64,000 bases of DNA from CAUZWH01 sp965247665 (lineage in GTDB: Bacteria; Pseudomonadota; Alphaproteobacteria; SHVV01): NCBI GenBank assembly GCA_965247665.1, contig CBDFHH010000004.1, positions 930,001-994,000 of the forward strand. Reading direction: 5' to 3'. How positions within the stretch are numbered: position 1 is the first letter of the stretch; each line of letters begins with the position of its first letter. This document shows, in pieces, positions 61,635 to 64,000 of this stretch. The notes under the pieces were generated by a model, which ran no database searches, was not told the origin of the DNA, and saw only the letters and a list, made by a program, of their open reading frames with translations. The position numbers and the translations under genes are program-made.

Positions 61635-62144
61635 ATGGCCAACTCTGAGGAATTGCTGAGGCGGATTGACGTTTTGGAATCGGAGTCGGCGATCAGGAAG
61701 GTACAGGCCGCCTATATGGAAGCTTGCGATTTTAATCTCGGCTATCCGATTGGCGAGCTCTTTGCGCCCGATGGCGTTTGGGAGGGGACGGGACGGTTTG
61801 CCTCTGGATTTGGTGCCACGCGCGGACGCGAAAAGGTGGCGGAACAGTTTGAGGAAGATAAGAACCAGGACAGATTGCCCCTGACGGCGCATTATCTAAC
61901 GAACGAGCAAATCTGGGTCGACGGGGATCGCGCAAAAGCAAAGTGGATGTTTTACGAACCTGCCGTACACAAAGGGGCAGGCGCGATCCTCATTGCCGGC
62001 CGCTATGATAATGACTTTCAGCGAATAGACGGGAAGTGGCTGATAAGTCATTTGCGGTGCCAGGATATCTTTGTATGTACCTACGAGGATGGTTGGGAGG
62101 GGTTTCCATGCGTGGAGACCGGCTGGGATCCCGACGCAGCGTAG
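61635..62144 (+). CDS. NTF2-like / SnoaL-type protein
   Basis: 169 residues; the ATG at 61635 has GAGGAG upstream. SnoaL_4-like alpha+beta barrel: IRKVQAAYMEACDFNLGYPIGELFAPDGVWEGTGRFA and TAHYLTNEQIWVDGDRAKAKWMFYEPAV, close to bile-acid dehydratase/ring-hydroxylating-beta-subunit folds. It may be a cyclase, dehydratase, or an oxygenase beta-like partner. It follows promoter block copy 2 in the plus direction. Confidence 0.82.
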   Translation: MANSEELLRRIDVLESESAIRKVQAAYMEACDFNLGYPIGELFAPDGVWEGTGRFASGFGATRGREKVAEQFEEDKNQDRLPLTAHYLTNEQIWVDGDRAKAKWMFYEPAVHKGAGAILIAGRYDNDFQRIDGKWLISHLRCQDIFVCTYEDGWEGFPCVETGWDPDAA

Positions 62145-62228
62145 GGTCTGTTCTGCCCTTGAGACTGCTGGGACTGATGGCGCGACGGGACGGCGCGCGC
62201 GGCCGCGTTCGAACTTGGGAACGTAGTC

Positions 62229-63926
62229 TTGCTTGGCCACGAAGTCCTTTTAAACATTGCCGGCGCCGTCGCCCTGCTGCTGTGGGCGACCCGCATGGTG
62301 CGCACCGGCGTCATGCGCGCCTACGGCAGCCGGCTGCGCCACGCGCTCAGCCGCTCGATCCGCAACCGGTTCAGCGCCTTTGTCGTTGGCCTGGGTATCG
62401 CCAGCCTGCTGCAGAGCTCGACGGCCACGGCGCTGATGGCGGTGTCCTTCGCCGGACGCGGCCTGATCGGCATCGCGCCTGGCCTGGCCATCATGCTCGG
62501 GGCCGACGTCGGCTCGACCCTGGTCGTGCAGGTGCTGTCGTTCAACATCTCGTGGCTGTCGCCGGCCTTGATCTTGATCGGGGTCTACTCCTTTCTCGTC
62601 GGGCGCAGCGCGCAGCGGCGCCACATCGGGCGCGTGCTGATCGGCCTCGGGCTGATGCTGCTGGCGCTCACTCTGGCGATCGGCGCGTCGCAGCCGCTGC
62701 GCGACAGCGCGGCACTGCAATACGTCCTGCAGCCCCTGTCGCAGGACCCGATCCTGGCCGTGCTGCTGGCCGCCGCGATCACTTGGTTGGCGCATTCGAG
62801 CGTGGCGATCGTCCTCTTGATCATGTCACTGACCTTGGCCGGCGTGGTGCCGCTCGGCTTGGCCTTCGCCCTGGTCCTCGGGGCCAACGTCGGCTCGGGC
62901 CTGATCCCGCTCGCGCTGTCGTTCTCGAGCGGCGCGATGGCGCGCCGCATCCCGCTCGGCAATCTCCTATTCCGCGTGCTGGGTGCCGCCCTCGTTCTGC
63001 CGTTTCTCGGCAGCATCGAACCGCTCATCGCGCAGCTCGGTGCCGACGCCGGGCGCCAGGTCGCCAATTTCCATACCGTGTTCAACCTTGCAATGGTGGC
63101 CGTATTCCTGCCGCTGACCGACCTGATGGCACGTTTGGTCGGCCGTATTTTGCCGGAGAGGCCCGGAGCCGAGGGCGGCCCGGTCCGTCCCAAGTATCTT
63201 GATCCCGACGCGATCGCAACGCCCTCGGTGGCGCTCGCCTGCGCGACCCGCGAAGTGCTGCGCATGGCCGATACCGTAGAGACCATGCTGCGCGACGCGA
63301 TCCGCGTGTTCCGCGACGACGATACCGAGCTGCGCGGAAAGCTCAGCGACATGGACGACGAGGTCGACCAACTGCACGAAGCGATCAAGCTCTACTTGAC
63401 AGATGTCAGCCGCAACGCTTTGAGCGACGAAGACAGCCGGCGCTGCATCGACCTCATCACCTTCACCACGAACCTGGAACACATCGGCGACATCGTCGAC
63501 AATAACTTGCTCGATCTAGCGCAGAAGAAAATTCGCAACAAGCTGACTTTCTCAAAGGAGGGTTGGCAGGATCTGACTGCGATGCACGAACACGTGCTGC
63601 ATCACATGCAGCTCGCGATGAGCGTCTTCGTCTCGGGCGATCTTGAGAGCGCTCGGCAGCTCATCAAAGACAAAGAGGTGTTCCGAGAGATGGAGATCCA
63701 GGGTAGCCAAAAGCACTTGGCCCGGCTGCGCTCTGGTCAGATCGAGAGCATCGAGACCTCGGCGCTCCATCTCGACATCTTGCGCGACTTGAAACGCGTC
63801 AACTCGCACCTTTCATCGGTCGCCTATCCGATACTCGACGCCTCGGGCGAACTGCGCGCCAGCCGCCTCACGACCGAGCGCCCCGGCCACGAGAGCCGCA
63901 CCTCGGACCGCGTCGGGGTCGGCTGA
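62229..63926 (+). CDS. Na/Pi cotransporter family protein with PhoU-like C-terminus
   Basis: 565 residues with a TTG start behind GGGA. N-terminal half: two inverted repeats typical of NptA/PF02690, with ASLLQSSTATALMAVSFAG in the first and WLAHSSVAIVLLIMSLTLAG in the second (His replaces the usual Gln of QSS). C-terminal 200 residues are PhoU-like helices (TFTTNLEHIGDIVDNNLLDLAQKK). Usually phosphate transport or efflux; its place next to the island may be coincidence. Confidence 0.88.
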   Translation: MLGHEVLLNIAGAVALLLWATRMVRTGVMRAYGSRLRHALSRSIRNRFSAFVVGLGIASLLQSSTATALMAVSFAGRGLIGIAPGLAIMLGADVGSTLVVQVLSFNISWLSPALILIGVYSFLVGRSAQRRHIGRVLIGLGLMLLALTLAIGASQPLRDSAALQYVLQPLSQDPILAVLLAAAITWLAHSSVAIVLLIMSLTLAGVVPLGLAFALVLGANVGSGLIPLALSFSSGAMARRIPLGNLLFRVLGAALVLPFLGSIEPLIAQLGADAGRQVANFHTVFNLAMVAVFLPLTDLMARLVGRILPERPGAEGGPVRPKYLDPDAIATPSVALACATREVLRMADTVETMLRDAIRVFRDDDTELRGKLSDMDDEVDQLHEAIKLYLTDVSRNALSDEDSRRCIDLITFTTNLEHIGDIVDNNLLDLAQKKIRNKLTFSKEGWQDLTAMHEHVLHHMQLAMSVFVSGDLESARQLIKDKEVFREMEIQGSQKHLARLRSGQIESIETSALHLDILRDLKRVNSHLSSVAYPILDASGELRASRLTTERPGHESRTSDRVGVG

Positions 63927-63974
63927 GCGGCGGAGGCGCCTGGGAGTGGTTTTCACAACCCTCTGGGAACGTGC

Positions 63975-64000
63975 TTGACAACGATTTTGATGCCCGTATA
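63975..64000 (+). promoter_or_regulatory. Island promoter element, copy e (gene lies beyond the window)
   Basis: TTGACA (63975-63980), 6 bases, TTGATGCCCGTAT (63987-63999), then A at the window end. Same orientation as the right edge, so another controlled unit probably begins just outside. Confidence 0.65.

Overview
The window is GC-rich, densely packed DNA, most likely from an alphaproteobacterium close to Rhodospirillales or Kiloniellales. The evidence is family-level: an NDUFS4-like complex I accessory protein, a DksA with a reduced cysteine set, a SufU/SufS pair, form II Cox-type molybdenum hydroxylase genes, an Mrp antiporter operon and many ABC uptake systems. No species can be named from sequence alone.

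Layout. 1-3813: tail of a DUF924 gene, a DUF938 methyltransferase, two half-size ArsP-like permeases, an HMG-CoA lyase and a Sel1-repeat protein. 3821-13918 (all minus): a NitT/TauT-type ABC transporter (one binding protein, one ATPase, two permeases) interleaved with four paralogous heme-oxygenase-like diiron-type enzymes (HDO/PqqC/TenA fold), two VOC dioxygenase paralogs and an aldo/keto reductase. This looks like an uptake-plus-oxidation system for one unknown small molecule and is one of the two main novelty candidates. 14050-26137: an alpha/beta hydrolase, then a form II Cox-type molybdenum hydroxylase (coxG, L, S, M) with its maturation set (MoxR and VWA proteins, split XdhC, MoeA/MobA fusion, cysteine desulfurase, SufU). 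26138-27163: a gene-poor gap with a decayed HigBA-like toxin-antitoxin pair.

27164-37820: an isochorismatase-like hydrolase, a branched-chain-type binding protein, a PaaK-like ligase whose stop codon received an intact IS630 element, a three-component FAD/2Fe-2S amine dehydrogenase set with one subunit broken by an in-frame amber codon, an MDR dehydrogenase, a FlK-like thioesterase and a BNR-repeat protein. 37886-45916: DksA and a ten-gene Mrp antiporter operon with a short DUF4040 protein in place of full MrpA and three MrpD-like subunits. 46151-48064: a double cold-shock protein, a DUF192 protein, tRNA-Pro(UGG), the NDUFS4-like gene and tRNA-Arg(UCU).

48079-64000: an accessory-looking island just after tRNA-Arg. 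It holds a LysR regulator, an orphan PhnN, a DppBC-DF-A peptide-type ABC transporter, a split Rieske oxygenase (Rieske protein, iron protein without a Rieske cluster, GST-like protein: the same parts as the NdmC/NdmD/NdmE N-demethylase complex), a RhaM-like protein, two 2-oxoglutarate/Fe(II) oxygenase-type proteins, an FMN flavoprotein, an NTF2-like protein and a Na/Pi-cotransporter-like protein. Five copies of one promoter element (core TTGATNCCCGTAT, usually 6-8 nt after TTGACA) lie before transcription units here, and one 120-bp divergent promoter block is present twice. I infer one regulon for uptake and oxidative breakdown of an unidentified compound, possibly N-methylated; it appears to run past the right edge.
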